NCBI GenBank assembly: GCA_003520205.1
Contig: DOVG01000163.1
Location: 1-9,916 of the forward strand
Direction: 5' to 3'
Source of the DNA: Lachnospiraceae bacterium
Lineage (GTDB): Bacteria > Bacillota > Clostridia > Lachnospirales > Lachnospiraceae
Length of the DNA: 9,916 nucleotides
Made by a program: the position numbers and the translations under genes. Of the stretch, positions 1 through 6,122 are shown piece after piece. The first letter of the stretch is position 1. Every line of letters starts with the position of its first letter. The notes below the pieces were generated by a model. It had not been told where the DNA came from, did no database searches, and saw only the letters and a program-made list of their open reading frames with translations.

Positions 1-96
1 GGACAGGCTCCTGCAGAGAAGACAATCATAATGGAAGAGAAGGGCTTTGACGCAAACACAATTACTCAGGAAGATGTAGATAACTATGGTATCTGA
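1..96 (+). CDS. C-terminal end of probable sugar ABC transporter substrate-binding protein (partial)
   Basis: Only the last 31 codons are present, in frame from base 1 and ending at TGA 94-96. The tail has a Pro/Ala-Glu-Lys segment, a short hydrophobic beta-strand-like stretch (TIIMEEKGFD) and an acidic C-terminus. This resembles the tail of YtfQ/RbsB-type sugar-binding lipoproteins, which often end in a 'veskvFD' strand followed by a short acidic extension. The identification rests mainly on position: it lies directly upstream, on the same strand, of a matching ATPase and two permeases, where such operons place the binding protein. The sequence is too short to name the ligand or to exclude another protein. 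The signal peptide and ligand pocket lie outside the window. Confidence 0.6.
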   Translation, partial: GQAPAEKTIIMEEKGFDANTITQEDVDNYGI

Positions 97-110
97 TAAT
101 TAAGGTGCTT

Positions 111-145
111 ATGGGGTGTGTCATAGGAGTTATGATACACCCCAT
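111..145 (+). terminator. Intergenic hairpin between binding-protein and ATPase genes (partial terminator or mRNA stabiliser)
   Basis: Bases 111-125 pair with 131-145 to give a 15-bp stem with one G-U pair (120/136) and a 5-base loop (GGAGT). The stem contains a GGGG/CCCC block, so it should be stable. No run of T follows (TGCTATTTATAAAA), so full termination is doubtful. It starts 14 bases after the upstream stop codon and ends 14 bases before the ribosome binding site of the ATPase gene. Hairpins at this place in binding-protein transporter operons often make the binding protein more abundant than the membrane parts, by partial termination or by protecting the upstream mRNA 3' end. That role is inferred here. 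Confidence 0.75.
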
Positions 146-159
146 TGCTATTTATAAAA

Positions 160-167
160 AGAGGTGA
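160..167 (+). promoter_or_regulatory. Ribosome binding site that fixes the GTG start of the ATPase gene
   Basis: AGAGGTGA lies 4 bases before GTG at 172. A longer reading from TTG at 145 would begin in the last base pair of the intergenic hairpin and has no Shine-Dalgarno sequence, so GTG 172 is preferred. Confidence 0.75.
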
Positions 168-171
168 AACT

Positions 172-1707
172 GTGAAAGATAAGGCTGTATTAGAACTACA
201 TAATATTAATAAAAGCTTTCCCGGTGTTAGAGCCCTGCAGGGAGTAGACTTTACTTTGTGTGAAGGTGAGATTCATGCGCTGATGGGTGAAAATGGTGCA
301 GGTAAATCTACTCTGATTAAGGTTATAACCGGAGTGTATGAAAAGGATGACGGGGAGGTATATCTGAAGGGACGGGATTCGGCAGTGGATATACATTCTC
401 CTCAGGATGCCCAGAATTTGGGAATCAGTACAGTGTATCAGGAGATAACGCTTTGTCCTAATCTTACAGTTGCTGAAAATATGTATATCGGAAGAACAAA
501 AGGTGGCATGACGAACTGGAAGAAGATGAATGAGGATGCGGATAAAATCCTTAAATCACTGGATATTCCTGCGCGGGCAAATGAACAGCTGGCAGCATGT
601 TCCCTTGCTGTTCAGCAGATGGTGGCTATTGCCAGAGCAGTAGATATGGAGTGTAAGGTTCTTATCCTGGATGAACCGACTTCATCTCTGGATGAAAGCG
701 AAGTGCAAAAGCTCTTTGGACTTATGAGAGATCTTAAGTCAAAAGGAGTAGGTATCATATTTGTAACCCATTTCCTGGATCAGGTATATGAGGTATGCGA
801 TAAGATAACTGTTCTCAGAGATGGAAAACTTGTTGGCGAATATGCGATAAAGGATCTTCCGAGAGTTCAGCTGGTTTCCAAGATGCTTGGAAAAGAACTT
901 GATGACCTGTCAGATATAAAGGGTGAATCCGGTGTAAAAGAAGCAAAGTCGGGAGAGACTCCTGTATTTGAAGCCGAGGGACTTCAGAGTGATGCCGGTA
1001 TCAAACCATTTGATTTCCATATCATGAAGGGAGAGGTAAATGGATTCACAGGACTTCTGGGTTCCGGTAGAAGTGAGTGTGTAAGAGCTATATTCGGAGC
1101 TGACCGTGTAATAAACGGCAAGGTAAAGAAAAATGGCAAGGAGGTTAAGATACAGAAACCTCTGGATGCAATGAAACAGGGTATAGCTTATCTTCCGGAG
1201 GATCGTAAGGTTGATGGAATAGTTGGAGATCTGTCAGTGCGAGAGAATATAATACTTGCTGCCCAGGTACTCAGAGGATTCTTCAAACCGTATTCTAAGG
1301 CGGAAACTTATAAGCTGGCAGATGAATACATAAAACTTCTGGATATAAAAACAGCATCGCCTGATACTCCGATTAAGTCGCTGTCCGGAGGTAATCAGCA
1401 GAAGGTTATAGTTGCAAGATGGCTTCTGATGCATCCGGAATATCTTATCCTTGATGAACCTACAAGAGGAATTGACGTAGGAACCAAGGTTGATATACAG
1501 AAGCTTGTTCTAAAACTGGCATCGGAGGGGATGAGTATTACATTCATTTCTTCAGAAACAGATGAGATGCTTAGAACCTGCTCAAGACTTGTTGTAATGA
1601 GAGATAGAAAAGTGGTTGGAGAATTAAGTGGTGATGACCTTACCCAGAGTGGAATCATGAAGACAATAGCAGGTGGAGACAAAGAAACAGAGGAGGGAGG
1701 AAAGTAA
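172..1707 (+). CDS. ytfR: Sugar ABC transporter ATP-binding protein, YtfR/MglA family (two fused NBDs)
   Basis: Predicted 511-residue cytoplasmic ATPase that powers uptake of a monosaccharide, by family a pentose, hexose or galactofuranose-type sugar. It has two tandem nucleotide-binding domains. NBD1 has Walker A GENGAGKST at about residues 39-47, a signature-like SLAVQQ near 144 and Walker B LILDEPT near 164. NBD2 has a degenerate Walker A (GLLGSGRSE, about 294-302), a full LSGGNQQK signature near 404 and LILDEPTRG near 425. Degeneracy of the second P-loop is normal in the CUT2 class of sugar importers. The stretch VTHFLDQVYEVCDKITVLRDG and the following LP..QLV.KMLG.EL closely match what I recall of E. 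coli YtfR, more than RbsA or MglA. Length fits the family (about 500). The stop is 2 bases from the next gene, so the ATPase and permeases are surely cotranscribed. The substrate is not determined by the sequence. Confidence 0.93.
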   Translation: MKDKAVLELHNINKSFPGVRALQGVDFTLCEGEIHALMGENGAGKSTLIKVITGVYEKDDGEVYLKGRDSAVDIHSPQDAQNLGISTVYQEITLCPNLTVAENMYIGRTKGGMTNWKKMNEDADKILKSLDIPARANEQLAACSLAVQQMVAIARAVDMECKVLILDEPTSSLDESEVQKLFGLMRDLKSKGVGIIFVTHFLDQVYEVCDKITVLRDGKLVGEYAIKDLPRVQLVSKMLGKELDDLSDIKGESGVKEAKSGETPVFEAEGLQSDAGIKPFDFHIMKGEVNGFTGLLGSGRSECVRAIFGADRVINGKVKKNGKEVKIQKPLDAMKQGIAYLPEDRKVDGIVGDLSVRENIILAAQVLRGFFKPYSKAETYKLADEYIKLLDIKTASPDTPIKSLSGGNQQKVIVARWLLMHPEYLILDEPTRGIDVGTKVDIQKLVLKLASEGMSITFISSETDEMLRTCSRLVVMRDRKVVGELSGDDLTQSGIMKTIAGGDKETEEGGK

Positions 1708-1709
1708 AA

Positions 1710-2768
1710 ATGAATAAGTCAAAAGTAGTTTTTAGCAGGCAGTTACTTATACCTCTTGCTGCACTTGCGGCACTGGCTCTGTTTAATCTTATAACAGATC
1801 CGTCATTTTTTAAGGTAACACTGGGAACCAACAGTATGGGTAATCCGGTTCTTTCGGGATATCTGATTACTATTCTTGATTATGGTTCAGAGCTGGCTAT
1901 ACTTGCGATAGGAATGACACTTGTAACAGCTGCATCAGGTGGACAGGATATCAGTGTTGGCGCGGCTATAGCAATAGCAGGAAGTGTTATTCTGAAGGTT
2001 CTGTGTGGAAATAACTCCAGACCTGATACACTTCAGGCACCTATCATAGTTGCTTTTCTGGTGGCATGCATAGTAGCGATGCTGTTTGGAGCATTCAATG
2101 GAATACTGGTTGCTTATTTCAAGATACAGCCAATGGTAGCAACGCTTATACTTTTTACAGCAGGACGTTCAATCGCGGCATGGATAAACAACAACGAACT
2201 TCCGATAATAAGTGAGCCATCCTTTGGATACTTTGGAGGATATATACCTGGAATACCGATTCCGACACCATTCTTTATAGCGCTTGTATGTGTGATAGTT
2301 ATAATGCTGGTACTCAAATTTACAACGCTTGGGCTTTATACCCAGTCGGTAGGTATCAACGGAAGCTCTTCAAGACTGAATGGTATAAATCCTGAATTTA
2401 TAAAGTTTATTACATTTGTTATTCTGGGACTCTGTGTAGCTGTTGCAGGACTTATCAAGGTCAGCCGTCTTTCAACAATTAACTATTCTGTTATAGCTAA
2501 GGATATAGAGATGGATGCGATTCTTGCAGTAGCGCTTGGAGGAAATGCGCTTAGTGGTGGTAAGTTTAACATGACAGCATCTATACTGGGTGCATATGTT
2601 ATTCAGTTTCTTACAACAACATTATATAAAATGAATGTTAACTCAGAAGCTTTATCAGCCTATAAGGCTGTAGTAGTTATTGTTCTTGTGGTACTCAGTA
2701 CACCGATAGTAAGAAAGAAGCTTGCTCAGCTCTGGGCTAAGATAGCTCCAAAGAAGGAGGTGGCTTAA
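1710..2768 (+). CDS. ytfT: Sugar ABC transporter permease, YtfT-like
   Basis: Predicted 352-residue inner-membrane subunit of the sugar importer (BPD_transp_2 family), with several hydrophobic segments, the first at about residues 11-28. Family marks include AIGMTLVTAASGGQDISVG at about 66-84, IQPMVATLILFTAGR near 139-153, the cytoplasmic coupling-loop region SVGINGSSSRLNGIN near 213-227, and EMDAILAVALGGNALSGG near 267-284. The usual GGIDLSVG reads GGQDISVG here. The lysine-rich C-terminus (RKKLAQLWAKIAPKKE) fits an inside-positive tail. A GGAGG site lies just upstream, inside the end of the ATPase gene. It should pair with the second, non-identical permease to form the channel. The YtfT assignment relies on gene order (ATPase, YtfT, YjfF) and motif resemblance. 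Confidence 0.9.
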   Translation: MNKSKVVFSRQLLIPLAALAALALFNLITDPSFFKVTLGTNSMGNPVLSGYLITILDYGSELAILAIGMTLVTAASGGQDISVGAAIAIAGSVILKVLCGNNSRPDTLQAPIIVAFLVACIVAMLFGAFNGILVAYFKIQPMVATLILFTAGRSIAAWINNNELPIISEPSFGYFGGYIPGIPIPTPFFIALVCVIVIMLVLKFTTLGLYTQSVGINGSSSRLNGINPEFIKFITFVILGLCVAVAGLIKVSRLSTINYSVIAKDIEMDAILAVALGGNALSGGKFNMTASILGAYVIQFLTTTLYKMNVNSEALSAYKAVVVIVLVVLSTPIVRKKLAQLWAKIAPKKEVA

Positions 2769-2769
2769 G

Positions 2770-3828
2770 ATGAACAGCAGGAGAAATAGTAACTCAGGAA
2801 ATAAATTCTTAGGATGGTTTGGCAGAACCAGTGATACAAACCTTCTTCTTACGATAACAATTGTGGTATTCTTTCTTATGTATATAGGTGCTATAGTTTT
2901 TCAGGGACAGGGATTCCTTAAACCGCAGACATTCTTCAATCTGCTTAACAGTAATGCGGCACTTATAATTACATCATGTGGTATGAGTCTTGTTATGATC
3001 TGTGGAGGAATCGATATTTCTGTAGGTGGTGTAGTTGCACTGGTAAGTATGAGCTGTGCAGTTTATCTGGATTTCCATGATGGAAATATACTTGGAGCGA
3101 TTGGCATATCACTTATGATAGGACTTGCATTTGGTCTGGTACAGGGCTTCCTGGTAGCTTATCTGGATATACAGCCGTTTATAGTGACACTGGCAGGAAT
3201 GTTCTTTGCCAGAGGTATGACAACCATAGTTCATACAGCTCCGTTTAATGTCGAAAATGAGTCTTTTGTGGCTCTTAAGGATACAAGAGTTATAGTTCCG
3301 GGTTTTGGATCAGTAAATAAGCTGGGTAACTATGTAAATGCTTATGTGGAAATAGGTGTAATAGTTGCAATCATTATAGTAATAGCATTATTTGTTGTTC
3401 TTAGATGGACACATCTTGGCCGAAGCTTCTATGCAGTAGGCGGTAACAGCCAGAGCGCACTCATGCTCGGAATAAATGTTAAGCGTACAAAGTTTCTTTC
3501 ACATCTTATATGTGGAATTCTTGCAGGGGTTGCAGGATTTGTATATTTCATGCACGTTGGTTCAGGATCCGCTTCACATGCAAGTGGTATGGAAATGAAT
3601 GCCATAGCATCATCTATAATAGGCGGTACAATGCTTACAGGTGGTGTAGGAAATATAATTGGAACACTGTTTGGAGTACTTTCGCTTGCAACTATCCAGA
3701 ATATAGTTTCATCTGCCGGTCTTGACCAGGCATGGTGGACAGGAATTACAATAGCTGCCATGCTTTGCATATTCCTTGTAATTCAGAGTATAGTTATGGC
3801 AAAGAAAAAGAAGCTATTAACAAAATAA
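2770..3828 (+). CDS. yjfF: Sugar ABC transporter permease, YjfF-like
   Basis: Predicted 352-residue second membrane subunit of the same importer. A polar N-terminal tail of about 23 residues comes before the first membrane span (about 24-43). Family motifs are SCGMSLVMICGGIDISVG (69-86), IQPFIVTLAGMFFARGM (134-150), YAVGGNSQSALMLGINV (221-237) and a very characteristic C-terminal block, MNAIASSIIGGTMLTGGVGNIIGTLFGV read across about 276-303, followed by WWTGITIAA. These match my recollection of E. coli YjfF strongly. The ATG lies one base after the preceding stop, with AAGGAGG nine bases upstream, inside the end of the ytfT-like gene. This is the last gene of the transporter operon; I see no good intrinsic terminator after it. 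Confidence 0.92.
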   Translation: MNSRRNSNSGNKFLGWFGRTSDTNLLLTITIVVFFLMYIGAIVFQGQGFLKPQTFFNLLNSNAALIITSCGMSLVMICGGIDISVGGVVALVSMSCAVYLDFHDGNILGAIGISLMIGLAFGLVQGFLVAYLDIQPFIVTLAGMFFARGMTTIVHTAPFNVENESFVALKDTRVIVPGFGSVNKLGNYVNAYVEIGVIVAIIIVIALFVVLRWTHLGRSFYAVGGNSQSALMLGINVKRTKFLSHLICGILAGVAGFVYFMHVGSGSASHASGMEMNAIASSIIGGTMLTGGVGNIIGTLFGVLSLATIQNIVSSAGLDQAWWTGITIAAMLCIFLVIQSIVMAKKKKLLTK

Positions 3829-3989
3829 CGTAACAGTTATCTATACAAAATTAACCAATGAATAATATTTTTTTAAGACATTTTCACGAAAAAAAAATTA
3901 CTCCTTACTTTCAAACGTTTACTGTGTTAAGATTATCACATGGGGGTAAAGAAGCATTGATTCGGTTTATAGAATAGGGAGTTTTGTGA
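3829..3989 (+). promoter_or_regulatory. AT-rich intergenic region with candidate promoter for the CarD-like gene
   Basis: The gap holds a run of seven T (3868-3874) and nine A (3889-3897) but no GC-rich stem before the T run, so I cannot call a terminator for the transporter operon. A possible extended -10, TGTTAAGAT (3925-3933), would give a leader of about 50 bases. The -35 about 17 bases upstream (TTACTT, 3905-3910) is poor. The 8-bp palindrome AAACGTTT (3913-3920), with a central CG as in LacI/CcpA-type operators, lies between these two elements. It matches a catabolite-response element only partly. A Shine-Dalgarno sequence AGGGAG (3976-3981) precedes the ATG by 8 bases. Confidence 0.35.
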
Positions 3990-4493
3990 ATGTATAGTGT
4001 TGGTGATTATATAATTTACGGAAGTAATGGAGTTTGTAAGATAACTGATATTGGACCTATGAAAGTTGCTGGTGCAGTTAAGGATAAACTGTACTATACT
4101 ATGGTGCCGTGTTATATAAGAGACAGCGAGATATTTACTCCAGTAGACAATAACAGAGTAGTGATGAGAAAGGTTATGTCCAGACAGGAGGCTGAAGAGT
4201 TTATTGACAGTATAGATGACATAGAAAACCTTGAAATCATAGAGGAAAAAAGAAGGGAAATAGAATATAAACAGGCTGTTTTGACATGTGATCCGGTGGT
4301 ACTGGTTGAATTGATAAAAACCATCAATCAGAGAGTTCAGGAAAGAACTGCTGAGGGAAAGAAAGTAACAGCATCGGATTCAAAGTATTTCCATCTGGCG
4401 GAGGAAAGCCTCTGCGGTGAACTGGCCATTTCCCTTGATATGGATAAGGATGAAGTAAAAGATTATCTGAAGGATAAGATCGAGTGGGCTTAA
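3990..4493 (+). CDS. CarD/CdnL family transcription regulator
   Basis: Predicted 167-residue cytoplasmic protein. The N-terminus, YSVGDYIIYGSNGVCKITDIG (about 2-22), is the hallmark opening of the CarD/CdnL/TRCF RNA polymerase-interaction domain, followed by YYTMVP and the IFTPVDN turn (to about 54) typical of this Tudor-like fold. The rest is predicted helical and charged (residues 65-165), as expected for the C-terminal DNA-binding domain. Members of the family bind the RNA polymerase beta subunit and stabilise or otherwise modulate open promoter complexes, often affecting rRNA promoters and growth-rate responses; which effect applies here is unknown. Length is near the usual 150-170. Start ATG 3990 has an AGGGAG site 8 bases upstream. 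The stop codon lies within a terminator-like hairpin before the rRNA methyltransferase gene. No symbol is given because Clostridia often carry several paralogs. Confidence 0.9.
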   Translation: MYSVGDYIIYGSNGVCKITDIGPMKVAGAVKDKLYYTMVPCYIRDSEIFTPVDNNRVVMRKVMSRQEAEEFIDSIDDIENLEIIEEKRREIEYKQAVLTCDPVVLVELIKTINQRVQERTAEGKKVTASDSKYFHLAEESLCGELAISLDMDKDEVKDYLKDKIEWA

Positions 4494-4508
4494 GGTCCAC
4501 TCGATTTT
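4479..4508 (+). terminator. Terminator-like hairpin overlapping the end of the CarD-like gene
   Basis: ATCGAGTGG (4479-4487) pairs perfectly with CCACTCGAT (4497-4505). G-T (4488/4496), C-G (4489/4495) and possibly T-G (4490/4494) can extend the stem to 11-12 bp with a 3-base loop. It ends in only four T (4505-4508). The stem contains the last three sense codons of the gene and its TAA. The short T run suggests an inefficient terminator, which would let some transcripts continue into the next gene 34 bases on. Confidence 0.6.
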
Positions 4509-4513
4509 AGATT

Positions 4514-4518
4514 GGAGG
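4514..4518 (+). promoter_or_regulatory. Ribosome binding site supporting a TTG start for the methyltransferase gene
   Basis: GGAGG is 9 bases before TTG at 4528. From this start the protein begins directly ahead of a TRAM-like domain, and no ATG in frame lies nearby with a better site, so TTG is the likely initiator. Confidence 0.7.
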
Positions 4519-4527
4519 AAAAGCAAT

Positions 4528-6006
4528 TTGACTGCTGAAATCAAAAAAAATGATATATACCCCGTTGATATAGTAGACATATCTGATGAAGGACTGGGAA
4601 TCGGTCATATAAATGGTATGACAGTATTTGTAAAAGATACAGCTATTGGCGATGTAGCAGAAGTCAGGGTGGTGAAAGTAAAGAAGAATCTTTGTTTTGG
4701 AAGACTGGAGAAGCTGATAACACCGTCCGGTTATCGTGAAGAACCGGTATGTCCGGTTTCCCGACAGTGTGGTGGTTGTACTTTACAGCATATAACTTAT
4801 GAGAAAGAACTTGAGATAAAGAAAAACAGAGTTCTTGGATGTCTTCAGAGAATAGGGAAAATAGAAAGTCCTGAACAGTATCTTGATGATATTCATGGCA
4901 TGACCGAAGTGTCTCTAGGTTATGCTGGAAGTAAGAACGATTCAGATAAGAATCAGACTCCATATCTCAGATACAGAAATAAGATGCAGTTCCCGGTTGG
5001 TTCGGATAATAATGGAAAAACAGTAACAGGTTTTTATGCAGGAAGAACCCACTTCATTATACCTATAGATGACTGTGTTATAGGACATGAGGTTAACAGA
5101 TTCATAACAAGGGCTATATGTAAATGGGCAGATGATAAAGGCATAAGCGTTTATGATGAAGAGAGCGGTAAAGGAATCATAAGACATATCCTGACAAGAA
5201 TAGGATTTTCTACTGGACAATTAATGGTAACGCTTGTGATTAATTCACCGGACATTCCGGATCAAAATGGCTTTATTTCAATTCTTAAAAGCAGTGTGGC
5301 GGACTATAACAAAGAGAAAAATGATAATCTGAATCTTACGTCTGTCGCCCTTAATATCAATAAAAAGAATACTAATAAAATTATGGGCGATAAAACCAAA
5401 TATATATATGGCAATGAATATATAGAGGATTATATAGGTGATGTGAAGTTCAGAATATCGGCCGCTTCATTTTATCAGGTAAATCCCGTTCAGACAAAGC
5501 TGCTTTATGATAAAGCTCTTGAATATGCTGCTCTGACCGGAGAAGAAAAAGTGTGGGATATGTATTGCGGTATAGGAACTATTTCGCTATTTCTGGCAAA
5601 GAAAGCAAAGAAAGTGTTCGGCGTAGAGATAGTACCTCAGGCTATAGAAAATGCCGTAGAAAATGCTGAACTAAGTGGTATAGATAATACTGAATTCTTT
5701 GTTGGGAAAGCAGAAGATGTAGTGACAGGGCTGTATGACCAGAGTCTTCTTACGGGAAAGAAGGACTACAGGGCTGATGTGGTTGTAGTAGATCCTCCAC
5801 GTAAAGGGTGTGATGAGAAGCTTCTGGAGACTCTTGTAAAAATGGCTCCTGAAAGACTGGTTTATGTATCATGTAATCCCGCAACACTTGCCAGAGATAT
5901 TAAGATTCTAACGGACTTTGGATTTTCCCTAAGTAAGTTTTCGATACATGACCAGTTCCCGAGAGGAATGAATATCGAGACCGTGTGTCTCATGACGAGA
6001 GCATAG
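4528..6006 (+). CDS. rlmD: 23S rRNA (uracil-C5)-methyltransferase, RlmD/RlmCD (RumA) family
   Basis: Predicted 492-residue SAM-dependent enzyme that methylates C5 of uridine in 23S rRNA. An N-terminal TRAM-like RNA-binding region (about 8-65) is followed by cysteines 75, 81 and 84 in CPVSRQCGGC and Cys183 (DDCVIGHE), the expected four ligands of a [4Fe-4S] cluster. The methyltransferase part has FYQVNP (315-320), the SAM motif YCGIGT (346-351), VDPPRKG (421-427), the catalytic cysteine in SCNP (Cys449) and the likely general base Glu484 in DQFPRGMNIET. All key residues are present. In Gram-positives one enzyme of this family can modify both U747 and U1939; which sites apply here cannot be read from sequence, nor can tRNA m5U54 activity by a relative be excluded. 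It is longer than the usual 450 or so residues because of inserts near 115-147 and 404-415. Confidence 0.9.
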   Translation: MTAEIKKNDIYPVDIVDISDEGLGIGHINGMTVFVKDTAIGDVAEVRVVKVKKNLCFGRLEKLITPSGYREEPVCPVSRQCGGCTLQHITYEKELEIKKNRVLGCLQRIGKIESPEQYLDDIHGMTEVSLGYAGSKNDSDKNQTPYLRYRNKMQFPVGSDNNGKTVTGFYAGRTHFIIPIDDCVIGHEVNRFITRAICKWADDKGISVYDEESGKGIIRHILTRIGFSTGQLMVTLVINSPDIPDQNGFISILKSSVADYNKEKNDNLNLTSVALNINKKNTNKIMGDKTKYIYGNEYIEDYIGDVKFRISAASFYQVNPVQTKLLYDKALEYAALTGEEKVWDMYCGIGTISLFLAKKAKKVFGVEIVPQAIENAVENAELSGIDNTEFFVGKAEDVVTGLYDQSLLTGKKDYRADVVVVDPPRKGCDEKLLETLVKMAPERLVYVSCNPATLARDIKILTDFGFSLSKFSIHDQFPRGMNIETVCLMTRA

Positions 6007-6026
6007 CAAATTATTTAAAAGTAAAC

Positions 6027-6055
6027 TTTTCATATGTATCATTTCATGATACAAT
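6027..6055 (+). promoter_or_regulatory. Candidate promoter for the EF-G-like gene
   Basis: TTTTCA (6027-6032) and TACAAT (6050-6055) are 17 bases apart, and TG precedes the -10 at 6047-6048, giving an extended -10 element TGATACAAT. Transcription would start near 6062 and leave a leader of about 60 bases. No terminator was seen after the methyltransferase gene, so read-through from upstream is also possible. Confidence 0.55.
6035..6053 (+). repeat. Inverted repeat overlapping the candidate -10 element
   Basis: TGTATCAT (6035-6042) and ATGATACA (6046-6053) are perfect 8-base arms around a 3-base centre. The right arm includes most of the extended -10. As DNA it could be a repressor operator. 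As RNA it is a small hairpin with no T run after it, so it is not a terminator for the upstream gene. Confidence 0.6.
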
Positions 6056-6065
6056 TAAAACTGAT

Positions 6066-6083
6066 GTTACTGTAAACAGTAAC
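6066..6083 (+). repeat. Inverted repeat just after the predicted transcription start of the EF-G-like gene
   Basis: GTTACTGT (6066-6073) and ACAGTAAC (6076-6083) are perfect 8-base arms around AA. The site could be an operator near +5 to +22 or a 5'-end hairpin in the leader RNA. A further small stem, CTTAC/GTAAG (6086-6090/6094-6098), follows before the ribosome binding site. Confidence 0.6.
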
Positions 6084-6110
6084 GACTTACGGGGTAAGAC
6101 AAAAGAATAT

Positions 6111-6118
6111 GGAGGTGG
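6111..6118 (+). promoter_or_regulatory. Ribosome binding site fixing the ATG start of the EF-G-like gene
   Basis: GGAGGTGG lies 4 bases before ATG 6123 and is near perfect. A longer reading frame runs back to 5985, overlapping the methyltransferase gene, but its added residues do not resemble an EF-G N-terminus and it has no such site. Confidence 0.85.
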
Positions 6119-6122
6119 TTAC

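Noticed and set aside
145..171. Longer ATPase start at TTG 145
   Set aside because: It lies at the base of the intergenic hairpin and has no ribosome site, whereas GTG 172 has AGAGGTGA at good spacing and starts directly before the conserved N-terminus.
600..625. Degenerate ABC signature (SLAVQQ) in the first ATPase domain, as a possible defect
   Set aside because: Sugar ATPases of the YtfR/RbsA group normally vary here (for example SVAMQQ-like forms), so it is a family trait.
1060..1086. Missing Lys in the second Walker A of the ATPase (GLLGSGRSE), as a possible inactivating change
   Set aside because: A degenerate second P-loop is usual in this transporter class.
3510..3725. Open frames in other phases and on the minus strand within the permease, methyltransferase, EF-G-like and glgC genes
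   Set aside because: They lie inside strongly recognised genes, have no ribosome sites or family motifs, and read like out-of-frame shadows.
3868..3897. T7 and A9 runs after the last permease gene as an intrinsic terminator
   Set aside because: No stable stem precedes the T run; the nearest dyads are about 4-5 bp and AT-only.
5985..6122. Upstream extension of the EF-G-like protein, overlapping the methyltransferase gene
   Set aside because: The added 46 residues do not resemble an EF-G N-terminus, and the region is explained better as promoter and leader; ATG 6123 has a near-perfect ribosome site.
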